A stretch of DNA of 64,000 nt, taken from the NCBI RefSeq assembly GCF_943193085.1, contig NZ_CALPCU010000008.1, positions 1 to 64,000 on the forward strand. Reading direction: 5' to 3'. The position numbers and the translations under genes were made by a program. Under the pieces are notes generated by a model that saw nothing but the letters and a program-made list of their open reading frames with translations, was not told the origin of the DNA and ran no database searches. This document shows positions 8,092-20,285 of this stretch, piece by piece (within the stretch, counting starts at the first letter, position 1; each line of letters begins with the position of its first letter). The DNA comes from Vermiculatibacterium agrestimuris (GTDB taxonomy: Bacteria; Bacillota; Clostridia; Oscillospirales; Oscillospiraceae).

Positions 8092-8164
8092 AACGTTCAC
8101 AGATTATTCACGGGAAGTTCTAAAACTGTCCATCACTTTTCTTTGGGAAGTGGTATCCTATACT

Positions 8165-8340
8165 CGTCAGGACAGACAGCACAAAGCACCAGAACCTCCT
8201 CTCTTTTCCTTTCTCTCTCAAAACGCTGTCCCCCATGGGTGGCAATCGCCGCCCATGGGGGCACAGACCAAAACTTCCGCGCCATAGGGCGCGTTACTCC
8301 GGGACGGCTCACGCCGTCCCGCTTTGTTTCCCGACTTTTT
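8165..8340 (+). ncRNA. Candidate structured small RNA (multi-hairpin intergenic element)
   Basis: The 319-base gap between the GH18 gene and tRNA-Arg holds no plausible ORF but three strong hairpins in a row: a 14-bp stem with one G-T pair and loop AATC (8230-8261), CGCGCC/GGCGCG (8279-8294), and GGGACGGC/GCCGTCCC (8301-8320). T-rich sequence follows (8321-8345). A TATACT hexamer at 8159-8164 could be a -10 box, though its -35 is weak. ACAAAGC (8181-8187) and GCTTTGT (8321-8327) could pair to close the structure. I do not recognise 6S, SRP, RNase P or tmRNA here. The strand is assumed from the position of the T-run. Confidence 0.4.
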
Positions 8341-8362
8341 TAAAAAAATTGGAGAGGAACTC

Positions 8363-8391
8363 TTTACAATTAAGGTGCAATTTGCTATAAT
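8363..8391 (+). promoter_or_regulatory. Promoter of tRNA-Arg
   Basis: TTTACA (8363-8368), 17-base spacer, perfect TATAAT (8386-8391), 19 bases before the tRNA. Confidence 0.85.
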
Positions 8392-8410
8392 AATCAAGCG
8401 CCTTTCATAA

Positions 8411-8487
8411 GCGCCCGTAGTTCAATTGGATAGAGCGTCAGATTCCGGTTCTGAATGTTGGGGGTTCGAGTCCCTCCGGGCGTACCA
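8411..8487 (+). tRNA. tRNA-Arg(CCG)
   Basis: Full cloverleaf: acceptor GCGCCCG/CGGGCGT, D arm GTTC/GAGC, anticodon stem TCAGA/TCTGA with loop TTCCGGT (anticodon CCG, arginine), T loop TTCGAGT, discriminator A and an encoded CCA end. It is monocistronic, with a promoter 19 bases upstream and a terminator a few bases downstream. Confidence 0.95.
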
Positions 8488-8493
8488 AAAAGA

Positions 8494-8521
8494 AAAGACA
8501 CCCTTTCGGGTGTCTTTTTTT
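8494..8521 (+). terminator. Intrinsic terminator after tRNA-Arg
   Basis: GACACCC / GGGTGTC hairpin with TTTC loop, followed by a run of seven T. Confidence 0.92.
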
Positions 8522-8672
8522 GACGACTGTTTGGCCGGACAAGAACCTCTTGGGAGGTCGAACTACTGCCTCTTAATGAGCAAAGCGCGTTTAGTGGCAG
8601 CCGATACCCTCCGGGCATACCCAGCCCCTTTCCCATCCCACAAGGCCATATCAGAACAGGAGGATGACCGAA

Positions 8673-9200
8673 ATGAGCGTCTATTTTTACGGCTGCATCA
8701 CCATGGACGGCTATTTAGCCGACAAAAACCATGGTTTGGACTGGCTTCACCAGAGCGGCTCCTCAGAGGAGACAGATTATGACGAATTCTACCGCAAGAT
8801 GGATATCACCATCATGGGACGGCGAACCTTCCGTGAGATAGAAAAGGCGGAGGGCGCCGAAGGCTTTTATCCCTCCACTCAGAATTTTGTCTTCACCCAT
8901 TCCAGCCAGCTCACGCAGCCCGGCTACCTTCCCGTGAATGCCGATGTAGTTGAGTTTGTAAAGGCACAGGATCCGGATAAAAATATTTGGATCGTTGGCG
9001 GGAACACCATATTGGCGCCCCTGCTGGATCACGATATGGTCGATCACCTTATCCTTCAGATCGCCCCTGTGCTGTTGGGTGCGGGGATCCCCCTATTCAC
9101 CCAGAAGGAAGCACTGAAGCGCTTCCTTCTGAAAGAAACAAAACGGTACGGACAATTTGCGGAACTGGTCTACGACCGAAACCGAGCCGACCCAGGCTAA
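8673..9200 (+). CDS. Dihydrofolate reductase-like (RibD C-terminal family) protein
   Basis: About 175 residues with the DHFR/RibD-C fold pattern: MSVYFYGCITMDGYLA at the N-terminus, IMGRRTF in the middle, and NIWIVGGNTILAPLL for dinucleotide binding, then LILQIAPVLLGAGIPLF. Such proteins (YyaP/YwjB-like) are putative NADPH-dependent reductases, with substrate generally unknown; it is not the housekeeping FolA. I prefer the ATG at 8673, because AGGAGG (8658-8663) abuts the alternative ATG at 8664 with no spacing. It is transcribed alone towards rpoC. Confidence 0.82.
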   Translation: MSVYFYGCITMDGYLADKNHGLDWLHQSGSSEETDYDEFYRKMDITIMGRRTFREIEKAEGAEGFYPSTQNFVFTHSSQLTQPGYLPVNADVVEFVKAQDPDKNIWIVGGNTILAPLLDHDMVDHLILQIAPVLLGAGIPLFTQKEALKRFLLKETKRYGQFAELVYDRNRADPG

Positions 9201-9206
9201 AACAGA

Positions 9207-9238
9207 GCCCCGCTTCCTGGGAAGCGGGGCCCTTTTTA
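9207..9238. terminator. Terminator between DHFR-like gene and rpoC
   Basis: GCCCCGCTTC / GAAGCGGGGC hairpin followed by CCTTTTTATTT on the plus strand; the convergent rpoC may use it too, though the minus-side T-run is poorer. Confidence 0.75.
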
Positions 9239-9245
9239 TTTCCCT

Positions 9246-13031
<3,786 letters not shown>

Positions 13032-13049
13032 ATTCTCGTCCTCCCTTTC

Positions 13050-16000
13050 TTATTCCTCGTCCTCGAATTCGCCGTCCATGCTGTCGGCGAGATCCTCGTC
13101 CTCATCGTCAGCCTCGTCGGCGATCACCAGATCGTCCTCGTCGCTGTTCTCCTTGAGGGTGTAGCCGGCGGCGGCGAACTCGTTCTCGTCCCGGTACTGA
13201 TAGAAGTCGTCATCCTCCCGGACACGATCGGGGGGATAGGTGTCCTCATCGTCTTCCTTCAGCTCGATGACCTCACCGGCACGATCCAGCACCTGTACGT
13301 CCAGGCACAGGGCCTGGAGCTCCTTGACCAGCACCTTAAAGGCCTCGGGCACGCCGGGAGAGGGCACGTTGTGGCCCTTTACGATGGCCTCGTAGGTCTT
13401 CACACGGCCGGTGACGTCGTCGGACTTGACGGTGAGCATCTCCCGAAGGGTATAGGCCGCGCCGTAGGCCTCCAGGGCCCACATTTCCATCTCGCCAAAC
13501 CGCTGGCCGCCGAACTGGGCCTTGCCGCCCAAGGGCTGCTGGGTGACCAGAGAGTAGGGGCCGGTGGAGCGGGCATGGATCTTATCGTCTACCAGGTGGT
13601 GGAGCTTGAGGAAGTAGACATAGCCGGTGGTGACCCGGTTGTCAAACTTCTCACCGGTACGGCCGTCGTACATATCGCTCTTGCCGTCCTCGGCCAAGCC
13701 GGCCTGCTTCAGAAGCGCCTGAATGTCGCTTTCGTTGGCGCCGTTGAAGATGGGGGTGGCCACCTTCCAGCCCAGGGTCTTGGCGGCATAGCCAAGGTGG
13801 ACTTCCAGCACCTGTCCGATGTTCATACGGGAGGGCACGCCCAGGGGGTTCAGAACGATGTCCAGCGGCGTACCGTCGGGCAGGAAGGGCATATCCTCCT
13901 GGGGCAGGATGCGGGAGACCACGCCCTTGTTGCCGTGGCGGCCGGCCATCTTATCGCCCACAGAGATCTTCCGCTTCTGCGCGATGTAGATACGCACCAC
14001 CTGATTCACGCCAGGATTGAGCTCGTCGCCGTTCTCCCGGGTGAATACATCCACATTGACGATGATGCCGCTCTCGCCGTGGGGCACTTTCAGGGAGGTG
14101 TCACGAACCTCCCGGGCCTTCTCGCCAAAGATGGCCCGGAGCAGCCGCTCCTCTGCGGTCAGGTCGGTCTCGCCCTTGGGGGTGACCTTGCCCACCAGGA
14201 TGTCGCCGGGGTGCACCTCGGCGCCCACCCGGATGATGCCGCGCTCGTCCAGATCCTTCAGGGCGTCCTCGCCCACGTTGGGGATGTCCCGGGTGATCTC
14301 CTCAGGGCCCAGCTTGGTGTCCCGGGCCTCGGTCTCGTACTCCTCGATGTGGATGGAGGTGAACACGTCGTCCTTCACCATCCGCTCGTTGAGGAGGATG
14401 GCGTCCTCGTAGTTGTAGCCCTCCCAGGTCATGAAGCCCATGAGGATGTTCTTGCCCAGGGCGATCTCGCCGTTGGAGGTGGAGGGGCCATCCACGATGA
14501 CCTCCCCCTTCACCACCCGCTGCCCCACATTGACGATGGGCCGCTGGTTGATACAGGTGGTGTGGTTGGAGCGCATGAACTTGGTCAGCTTGTGATCCAC
14601 CACCCGGCCGTCGTCGTAGCGGATGGTAATATAGTCGGCGCTGACCCGGGTGACCTCGCCGTCGTCCTCCGCCAGGATGACCACCTCGGAGTCGATGCAG
14701 TTCTTATACTCCTGTCCGGTGGCCACGATGGGCGCCTCGGTGGTGAGCAGAGGCACGGCCTGCCGCTGCATGTTGGCGCCCATCAGGGCGCGGTTGGCGT
14801 CGTCGTTTTCCAGGAAGGGGATCATGGCGGTGGCGATGGACACCATCATCTTGGGGCTGACGTCGATATAGTCCACCTGGCTGCGGTCTACGCTGATGAT
14901 CTCGTTGCGGTGCCGGCAGGTAATGCGCTCATTGACCAGGCAGCCGTTCTCGTCCACCGGCTCGGTGGCCTGAGCCACATTATAGGGATCTTCCACATCG
15001 GCGGTCATGTAGACCACCTCTTCGGTGACCTTGCCGGTGGCCTTGTCGATCTTCCGGTAAGGCGTCTCGATAAAGCCGTAACGGTTTACCTTGGCATAGG
15101 AGGCCAGGTAGGAGATCAGGCCAATATTGGGGCCTTCGGGCGTCTCAATGGGGCACAGACGGCCATAGTGGGAATAGTGGATATCCCGGACGTCGAAGGA
15201 GGCCCGGTCGCGGCTCAGGCCGCCGGGGCCCAGAGCGGAGACACGGCGCTTGTGGGTCAGCTCCGCCAGGGGGTTGGTCTGATCCATGAACTGGCTCAGA
15301 GGTGAGGAGCCGAAGAACTCCTTGATGGCGGCGGTGACGGGCCGGATATTGATGAGGCTCTGGGGGGTGACGATGTCCAGATCCTGAATGGTCATCCGCT
15401 CCCGGATCACCCGCTCCATCCGGCTGAAGCCGATGCGGAACTGGTTCTGGAGCAGCTCGCCCACGCAGCGCAGACGGCGGTTGCCCAGATGGTCGATATC
15501 GTCGGGGCTGCCCACGCCGAAGGCCAGGCAGTTGAGGTAGTTGATGGAGGCCATGATGTCGTCCACAATGATGTGCTTGGGCACCAGGTCGTCCATGTGG
15601 TCGGCCACCAGTTCCTTCAGGGCCTCCTGGTCGCCGCCGGCCTGCTTGATGAGATCCATCAGCACGCTCTCCCGCACGCTCTCAATGACGCCGCACTCCT
15701 CAGGGTCAAAGGAGACCAGGGAGGCCATGTCCACCATGTGGTTGGAGAACACCTTCACGCTGGCGCCCTCCACGTCCAGCACCACCTCGTTGACGCCCTT
15801 GCTCTGAAGCTCCCAGGCCCGGTCATGGGTCAGGGTCTCCCCCGCCTCGGCCAAAATTTCACCGGTGGCGGGATCGGGCACGGGCTGGGCCAGGGTCTGG
15901 CCTACGATGCGGGGGGCCAGGGCCAGCTTCTTGTTGAACTTATAGCGGCCCACAGCGGACAGGTCGTAACGCCGGGCGTCGAAAAACAGGGCGTTGATGA

Positions 16001-16757
16001 GGCTCTCGGCGGAATCCACCGTGGGCGGCTCGCCGGGGCGGAGCTTGCGGTAGATCTCCAGCATAGCCTCCTCATAGGTCTTGCAGGTGTCCTTCTCCAT
16101 GGTAGCCACGATGCGGGGATCCTCCCCGAACATCTCCAGGATCTCCCCGTCAGTGCGGGGGCCCACCGCCCGGATCAGGCATGTGATGGGGATCTTCCGG
16201 TTCTTGTCGATGCGCACCCAGAACACGTCGCTGAGGTCGGTCTCATACTCCAGCCAGGCGCCCCGGTAGGGGATCACCGTGGTGGCGTAGGTCAGATTCT
16301 CCGCCTTATCCGCATTCTTGGCATAGTAGATACCGGGAGAGCGGACGATCTGAGAGACGATGACGCGCTCCGCGCCGTTGATGACAAAAGTACCGGCCTT
16401 GGTCATCAGGGGGAAGTCACCCATGAAGATCTCCTGCTCCTTGATCTCCTCGGTCTCCTTATTGCGCAGCCGTACCCGCACCTTGATGGGGGCGGCGTAG
16501 GTGGCGTCCCGTGCCTTGCACTCATCTACGTCATACTTGGGAGCCTCATCCATGGTGTAGTCGATGAAGGACAGCTCCAGATTCCCGGCGTAGTCGGTGA
16601 TGGCCGCCACATCGCGGAACACCTCCCGCAGCCCCTTTTCCAGGAACCAGCGGTAGGAGTTCTTCTGGATCTCCAGGAGGTTGGGCATCTCCAGGGGCTC
16701 CTGATGGCGGGCGAAGCTCTTACGGAGTGTTTTGCCGTAGTAGACGTCCTTTACCAT
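13050..16757 (-). CDS. rpoB: DNA-directed RNA polymerase subunit beta
   Basis: 1235 residues starting MVKDVYYGKTLRKSFARHQE. The rifampicin-pocket stretch SQFMDQTNPLAELTHKRRVS carries the wild-type-like Q-D-H-R-S pattern near residues 486-505, followed by LGPGGLSRDRA. GRHGNKGVVSRILP and the C-terminal GGQRFGEMEMWALEAYGA clamp region are present. After residue 1180 there is an acidic tail rich in Asp and Glu (EDDLVIADEADDEDEDLADS), longer than core beta needs. rplJ/rplL do not precede it; instead there is a promoter and a leader of about 240 bases. Confidence 0.99.
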   Translation of the reverse strand: MVKDVYYGKTLRKSFARHQEPLEMPNLLEIQKNSYRWFLEKGLREVFRDVAAITDYAGNLELSFIDYTMDEAPKYDVDECKARDATYAAPIKVRVRLRNKETEEIKEQEIFMGDFPLMTKAGTFVINGAERVIVSQIVRSPGIYYAKNADKAENLTYATTVIPYRGAWLEYETDLSDVFWVRIDKNRKIPITCLIRAVGPRTDGEILEMFGEDPRIVATMEKDTCKTYEEAMLEIYRKLRPGEPPTVDSAESLINALFFDARRYDLSAVGRYKFNKKLALAPRIVGQTLAQPVPDPATGEILAEAGETLTHDRAWELQSKGVNEVVLDVEGASVKVFSNHMVDMASLVSFDPEECGVIESVRESVLMDLIKQAGGDQEALKELVADHMDDLVPKHIIVDDIMASINYLNCLAFGVGSPDDIDHLGNRRLRCVGELLQNQFRIGFSRMERVIRERMTIQDLDIVTPQSLINIRPVTAAIKEFFGSSPLSQFMDQTNPLAELTHKRRVSALGPGGLSRDRASFDVRDIHYSHYGRLCPIETPEGPNIGLISYLASYAKVNRYGFIETPYRKIDKATGKVTEEVVYMTADVEDPYNVAQATEPVDENGCLVNERITCRHRNEIISVDRSQVDYIDVSPKMMVSIATAMIPFLENDDANRALMGANMQRQAVPLLTTEAPIVATGQEYKNCIDSEVVILAEDDGEVTRVSADYITIRYDDGRVVDHKLTKFMRSNHTTCINQRPIVNVGQRVVKGEVIVDGPSTSNGEIALGKNILMGFMTWEGYNYEDAILLNERMVKDDVFTSIHIEEYETEARDTKLGPEEITRDIPNVGEDALKDLDERGIIRVGAEVHPGDILVGKVTPKGETDLTAEERLLRAIFGEKAREVRDTSLKVPHGESGIIVNVDVFTRENGDELNPGVNQVVRIYIAQKRKISVGDKMAGRHGNKGVVSRILPQEDMPFLPDGTPLDIVLNPLGVPSRMNIGQVLEVHLGYAAKTLGWKVATPIFNGANESDIQALLKQAGLAEDGKSDMYDGRTGEKFDNRVTTGYVYFLKLHHLVDDKIHARSTGPYSLVTQQPLGGKAQFGGQRFGEMEMWALEAYGAAYTLREMLTVKSDDVTGRVKTYEAIVKGHNVPSPGVPEAFKVLVKELQALCLDVQVLDRAGEVIELKEDDEDTYPPDRVREDDDFYQYRDENEFAAAGYTLKENSDEDDLVIADEADDEDEDLADSMDGEFEDEE

Positions 16758-16921
16758 GTAGAAATCACACCTCGTTTTTTTGGTTTTTCAGTGGAGAAAC
16801 GCCTTTTTCGGCCTCTTTTCTCCCCCGTGTGTCCGGTTGTTTGCCGTCAAATCTCACAATTTCCCAACCTTTTCCGATTTTGAAACGCCCGGCAAGGTTG
16901 TCAGTTTGTGCCCTATCTCCC

Positions 16922-16950
16922 TTGCAAAGAACAGGTCGGTATGGTACACT
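16922..16950 (+). promoter_or_regulatory. Plus-strand promoter for the GT-C membrane protein gene
   Basis: TTGCAA (16922-16927), 17-base spacer, TACACT (16945-16950). It points towards the gene at 17108 and passes through the rpoB promoter region. Confidence 0.5.
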
Positions 16951-16970
16951 TGCATCACGAGATTTGAAAG

Positions 16971-16985
16971 GGACATACTATGTCC
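16971..16985. promoter_or_regulatory. GGACATA-C-TATGTCC palindrome between opposed promoters
   Basis: A perfect 7-1-7 inverted repeat lies about 15-25 bases downstream of both predicted start sites, in the overlap of the two 5' leaders. It could be an operator or an RNA element; nothing more can be said from sequence. Confidence 0.4.
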
Positions 16986-17004
16986 TTATAGATAATAGCG
17001 TTTT

Positions 17005-17033
17005 AGTGTACCATGAAATTTATGTAAAGTCAA
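17005..17033 (-). promoter_or_regulatory. Promoter of rpoBC
   Basis: Minus strand TTGACT (17028-17033), 17-base spacer, TACACT (17005-17010). Transcription would start near 16998, giving a leader of about 240 bases. The 350-base gap between rpoB and the next gene is explained by this leader and the opposed promoter. Confidence 0.75.
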
Positions 17034-17107
17034 TAGCCTTTTCGCTTTTTGATCTGGAGAAATCCAGATTTTTTTATTGATATTTTCATGACACGAGGTG
17101 ACCGTCC

Positions 17108-18439
17108 ATGTCCACCCATCAGGCGAGACCCGCCTCCCGTCTGGGCCTGCTGCTGACCGCGCTGGCCCTGGTACGCTGCTATGGTCTGGGAGGCAGCGCC
17201 CTGGGCAAGCTGCTCCTCCCCCTGTGCTTTCTGGCGCTGGGCGCTCTGGCCGTTTACCTCCTCTTCCGGGAGGGCTGCGACGGCCATACTGCGGCGGTCA
17301 TGCTTCTGCCCATCGGCCTCGCGCTGCTTCTCCGGGCCCTTCTCCTCCCTCATGCCACCTTGGATTATCAGGACTTTCTCTCCCAGTGGGTGGAGCATTT
17401 CCGTCAAAACGGCGGTCTTCTGGCCCTGAAAGATCCTGTGGGCAACTACAACGTACCCTACCTCTACCTTCTGGCTCTCATCTCCTATCTCCCCATGTCC
17501 GACCTTTACCTCATCAAGCTCTTCTCCATCCTTTTCGACGTGCTCCTCGCCTGGGGCGGTTTTCGGCTGGCCAAGGCGCTCACCGGGGACGACGCCGCCC
17601 CTCTCTTTGCCTTCACCCTCCTGCTTTTGCTGCCCACGGTGATCCTCAACGGCGCCTGCTGGGGACAGTGCGACAGCGTCTGGGCCGCCCTGTGCGTCCA
17701 CGCTCTGGCCGCCGCGCTGGAAGACAGGCCCAGGGCCTCTTTGGCTCTGCTGGCACTGGCCTTCTCCTTTAAGCTCCAGGCCATTTTTCTCATCCCCCTC
17801 TGGGCCGCTTTCTGGTTCACCGGCCGAATGAAGCTGCGAGACGTCCCCGTCTTCCCCGCCGTCTTCGTTTTAACTATGCTTCCGGCCATGGCCTTCGGAA
17901 AGCCGGCGGGCGATATTTTGCGTGTCTACCTCTCCCAGGCCAGCGACAGCGTGGGCTGGCAGACCCTCAACTACAATTCCCCCTCCGTCTTTACCCTCTT
18001 CCCCTACCGGATCCAGTTCCCCCAGTGGGCCCCCAGAGCTGCCATCCTGCTGGCCTTTCTCTTTATGGCAGGAGTGCTCATCGTCCTCTTTATCCGCCGA
18101 AATACGGCGGATAATTCCGCTCTCGCCCTGGCGGGAGCGGCCCTGAGCCTGGGCATCCCCTTCTTCCTGCCCTATATGCACGAGCGCTATTTTTTCCTGG
18201 GCGGCGTCCTGCTTTGCGTCCTGGCCTGTGTTTGGCCCGCCCTGGTTCCCGGGGCCGCGGGCGCTGAGCTCGCCTCGCTGGGCGGCTATCATGCATACCT
18301 GATGAAGCGGTATATCATGACCTTGAGCTTCTTCGGTCTGACCTGGACACAGCTTTTGGAGGGCCTTCTCATGCTCTTCGCCCTCGTCTTTGTCACCGCC
18401 GCGCTTCTCTCCTCCCTCTGGCCACGCGAGCCGGCATAG
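17108..18439 (+). CDS. GT-C type glycosyltransferase (mannosyltransferase-like membrane protein)
   Basis: A 443-residue multi-pass protein. Its pattern is that of lipid-linked-sugar transferases of the GT-C fold: an acidic loop motif after TM segments (ATLDYQDFLSQWVEHFRQNGG, about residues 85-103), LNGACWGQCDSVWAAL, SFKLQAIFLIPLW and late PYMHERYFFLGGV. These resemble the Gpi18-like predicted mannosyltransferases (COG5542). The donor is probably a polyprenyl-phosphate sugar and the acceptor unknown. It converges on a second, unrelated GT-C gene with a shared terminator. Confidence 0.75.
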   Translation: MSTHQARPASRLGLLLTALALVRCYGLGGSALGKLLLPLCFLALGALAVYLLFREGCDGHTAAVMLLPIGLALLLRALLLPHATLDYQDFLSQWVEHFRQNGGLLALKDPVGNYNVPYLYLLALISYLPMSDLYLIKLFSILFDVLLAWGGFRLAKALTGDDAAPLFAFTLLLLLPTVILNGACWGQCDSVWAALCVHALAAALEDRPRASLALLALAFSFKLQAIFLIPLWAAFWFTGRMKLRDVPVFPAVFVLTMLPAMAFGKPAGDILRVYLSQASDSVGWQTLNYNSPSVFTLFPYRIQFPQWAPRAAILLAFLFMAGVLIVLFIRRNTADNSALALAGAALSLGIPFFLPYMHERYFFLGGVLLCVLACVWPALVPGAAGAELASLGGYHAYLMKRYIMTLSFFGLTWTQLLEGLLMLFALVFVTAALLSSLWPREPA

Positions 18440-18445
18440 ACAGCA

Positions 18446-18486
18446 AAAAACGCCCGGCAGGACAAAGTCCTGTCGGGCATTTTTTG
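18446..18486. terminator. Bidirectional terminator between two GT-C genes
   Basis: GCCCGGCAGGAC / GTCCTGTCGGGC hairpin (18452-18478) with AAAAAA before and TTTTTT after. Confidence 0.9.
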
Positions 18487-18493
18487 TCTTCTC

Positions 18494-19789
18494 TCACATG
18501 ACCTGGCCCCAACAGAGATAGTGATAGAGAAACCAGCATTGCAAAAGCCCCATTACGGCCATCAGCGCTCCGGTCAGTTTCGGCTTCTCCTCCAGCTCGT
18601 CGGCGGCAAATAGGAAGCAGGGCAGAGCGCAGGAGAGGTACCGGCCCGCGCTGAGCAGCCAGGACAGGCAGTAGTTGAGAATAAAATAGACAAAGGCATA
18701 GAGCGTGAGCATGCTCCGGTGCTTCTTCCAGCTCCGCCACAGCAAAAGAGCAAAAATCGGGAACAGTATCAGCTCCGGGATCCACATCTCCCACCGGGTG
18801 GTGATCGCGGGCCAGGTCAGCGCATTTCGGGCCAGATAGACCAGCACCTTGGGAAACCACATAAATCCCTGGCTCCAATGCCGCTGCATTTCTGTAAAGG
18901 TAAATGGATTGTCGGCAATGTAAAAATTCAGGGCAAAATAGATCAGGCTCCCCAGCACCGGCATACATATCATCGGCAGTTTCCGCCCGATGGCCCAAAA
19001 CACCTGTTTTTGCTCTCTTTCCGACAAGGAGAAGGGCTTTACGGTGTTGCACAGTTCTGCCATTGCGGCCCCAATGAGAATAACCCCCTGCATCCGGGTC
19101 ATGGCCGCCAGGATCCCCCACAGCCCCGCCCTTCCCCACTGGTGGCGGCGAATGTGATAGAGCCCCGCCGCAGTGGTGAGGAAGAACAGGCTCTCCGTCA
19201 TAATGCCGCCAAAAAAGAAGGCGAAGGGAAAAAACCAGAGAAGGCCCACGGCCCGCCGGGCGATCCGCGCTCCATATTCCTCCGCGCCCAGCCGGTAGAG
19301 ATAGACGCTCCCCCAGGCAAAGCAGAAAAAGCTCACCAGCATGCCCGCCAGAGCGGTGTGTCCAACCAGGAGCCGCACCGCCCGGACGATCCAGACATAG
19401 AGGGGAAAAAAGACCAGGAACAGAGGTTTTCCGTCCTCGATATAGCCACCGTAACCCAGCTCCGCCAACTTCACATAGTGGGGCGCGTCCCAGCGGCACC
19501 ACAGCTCCGGCAGATCACGCAGGGCCACCGTCTCCCCGGACAACATATTATAAAGGATGAGACTTCCCAGCGCCACGGCGCACCGAAACAGCAGCGCCGT
19601 CAAAAAGAGCTTTCCCAGGGTCTCCCGGGAGGGCGCCGCCCCCTGCCGCCGGGGCAGCGGCGTGGAGAAAGGCTCCGGCAATCCGGCTCCGCACTGGGCC
19701 GCCCAGCGCAGCGTCAAAGCCCCCGCCGCGGCCAAAAAGACTGCGGTGGCTATGATATTCCACCCAAGCTCCACGCTTCCCACCTCCAT
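18494..19789 (-). CDS. PIG-V-like mannosyltransferase family membrane protein
   Basis: About 431 residues with ten or more hydrophobic segments. The luminal-loop motif LWCRWDAPHYVKLAELGY and GGIMTESLFFLTTAAG, then AAMTRMQGVILIG and SAGRYLSCALP, match bacterial relatives of the GPI mannosyltransferase PIG-V. The start is uncertain. The reading frame opens at 19825, the ATG at 19789 is only two bases from GGAGG, and GTG codons at 19783 and 19774 have better spacing. The substrate is unknown; a lipid-linked sugar donor is expected from the fold. Confidence 0.75.
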   Translation of the reverse strand: MEVGSVELGWNIIATAVFLAAAGALTLRWAAQCGAGLPEPFSTPLPRRQGAAPSRETLGKLFLTALLFRCAVALGSLILYNMLSGETVALRDLPELWCRWDAPHYVKLAELGYGGYIEDGKPLFLVFFPLYVWIVRAVRLLVGHTALAGMLVSFFCFAWGSVYLYRLGAEEYGARIARRAVGLLWFFPFAFFFGGIMTESLFFLTTAAGLYHIRRHQWGRAGLWGILAAMTRMQGVILIGAAMAELCNTVKPFSLSEREQKQVFWAIGRKLPMICMPVLGSLIYFALNFYIADNPFTFTEMQRHWSQGFMWFPKVLVYLARNALTWPAITTRWEMWIPELILFPIFALLLWRSWKKHRSMLTLYAFVYFILNYCLSWLLSAGRYLSCALPCFLFAADELEEKPKLTGALMAVMGLLQCWFLYHYLCWGQVM

Positions 19790-19868
19790 TTCCTCCAGTA
19801 TACACGTTTTTCCCCCGGAGTGCACCTATCATTGGAAAATATTTCTCCTTTTTTCTCGCCGCCCCGTG

Positions 19869-19897
19869 TTGACAAATCGGTATCAAGGTGTTACAAT
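19869..19897 (+). promoter_or_regulatory. Sigma-A type promoter
   Basis: TTGACA (19869-19874), 17-base spacer, TACAAT (19892-19897). It serves the small gene at 19944 and perhaps the NlpC/P60 gene after it. Confidence 0.85.
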
Positions 19898-19930
19898 TTG
19901 GTAACAAGATTTGAAACCGTTTTGTAACAA
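19890..19930 (+). repeat. GTAAC-containing repeats over the -10 box and leader
   Basis: GTTACAATTTGGTAAC (19890-19905) is an inverted repeat covering the -10 box. TTTGGTAACAA (19897-19907) is repeated as TTTTGTAACAA (19920-19930), about two helical turns later. The placement suits a repressor but no regulator is known. Confidence 0.4.
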
Positions 19931-19943
19931 AGGAGGAAGTTCC

Positions 19944-20240
19944 ATGGCAGATCAGAAGAAGGACATCCCCCTGACCTATAAGGGCCACCCCCTTCGCAGG
20001 AAGGATAACCTCATCTATTACGGCAGCATGGCCGACAAATACATCATCGCCCTTCAGATCCTCTCCTCTGAAAAGGAAGGGGATCTGGACGTGGCCACCA
20101 AGGTCTCCGTTCAGCTCCAACTCACCGACCCCGACCTGAAAAGCAGGGATCGGGTGGTAAAGAAAAGCGAAAAGCAAAACCTCTACGACGCCATGGATGT
20201 GGGCGCGGTCTGGCTGGAGCGGGCTCTGGCCGGCAAATAA
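19944..20240 (+). CDS. Conserved small cytoplasmic protein, unknown function
   Basis: 98 residues, charged and soluble, with no signal peptide or membrane segment. I do not recognise a named family. The sequence MADQKKDIPLTYKGHPLRRK then NLIYYGSMADKYIIALQI suggests a compact alpha/beta protein. AAAGGAGG precedes the ATG at 19944 with seven bases spacing, so the longer reading to 19911 is unlikely. It has a strong own promoter with operator-like repeats and lies 45 bases before a cell-wall hydrolase gene, which may be in the same transcript. Confidence 0.75.
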   Translation: MADQKKDIPLTYKGHPLRRKDNLIYYGSMADKYIIALQILSSEKEGDLDVATKVSVQLQLTDPDLKSRDRVVKKSEKQNLYDAMDVGAVWLERALAGK

Positions 20241-20285
20241 GGCTCCTACTACGAAAGAACAGAGACAGAAAGGATGTCGATTCCA

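Noticed and set aside
8394..8636. Minus-strand small ORF over tRNA-Arg
   Set aside because: It is the familiar spurious frame antisense to a tRNA, without a ribosome-binding site.
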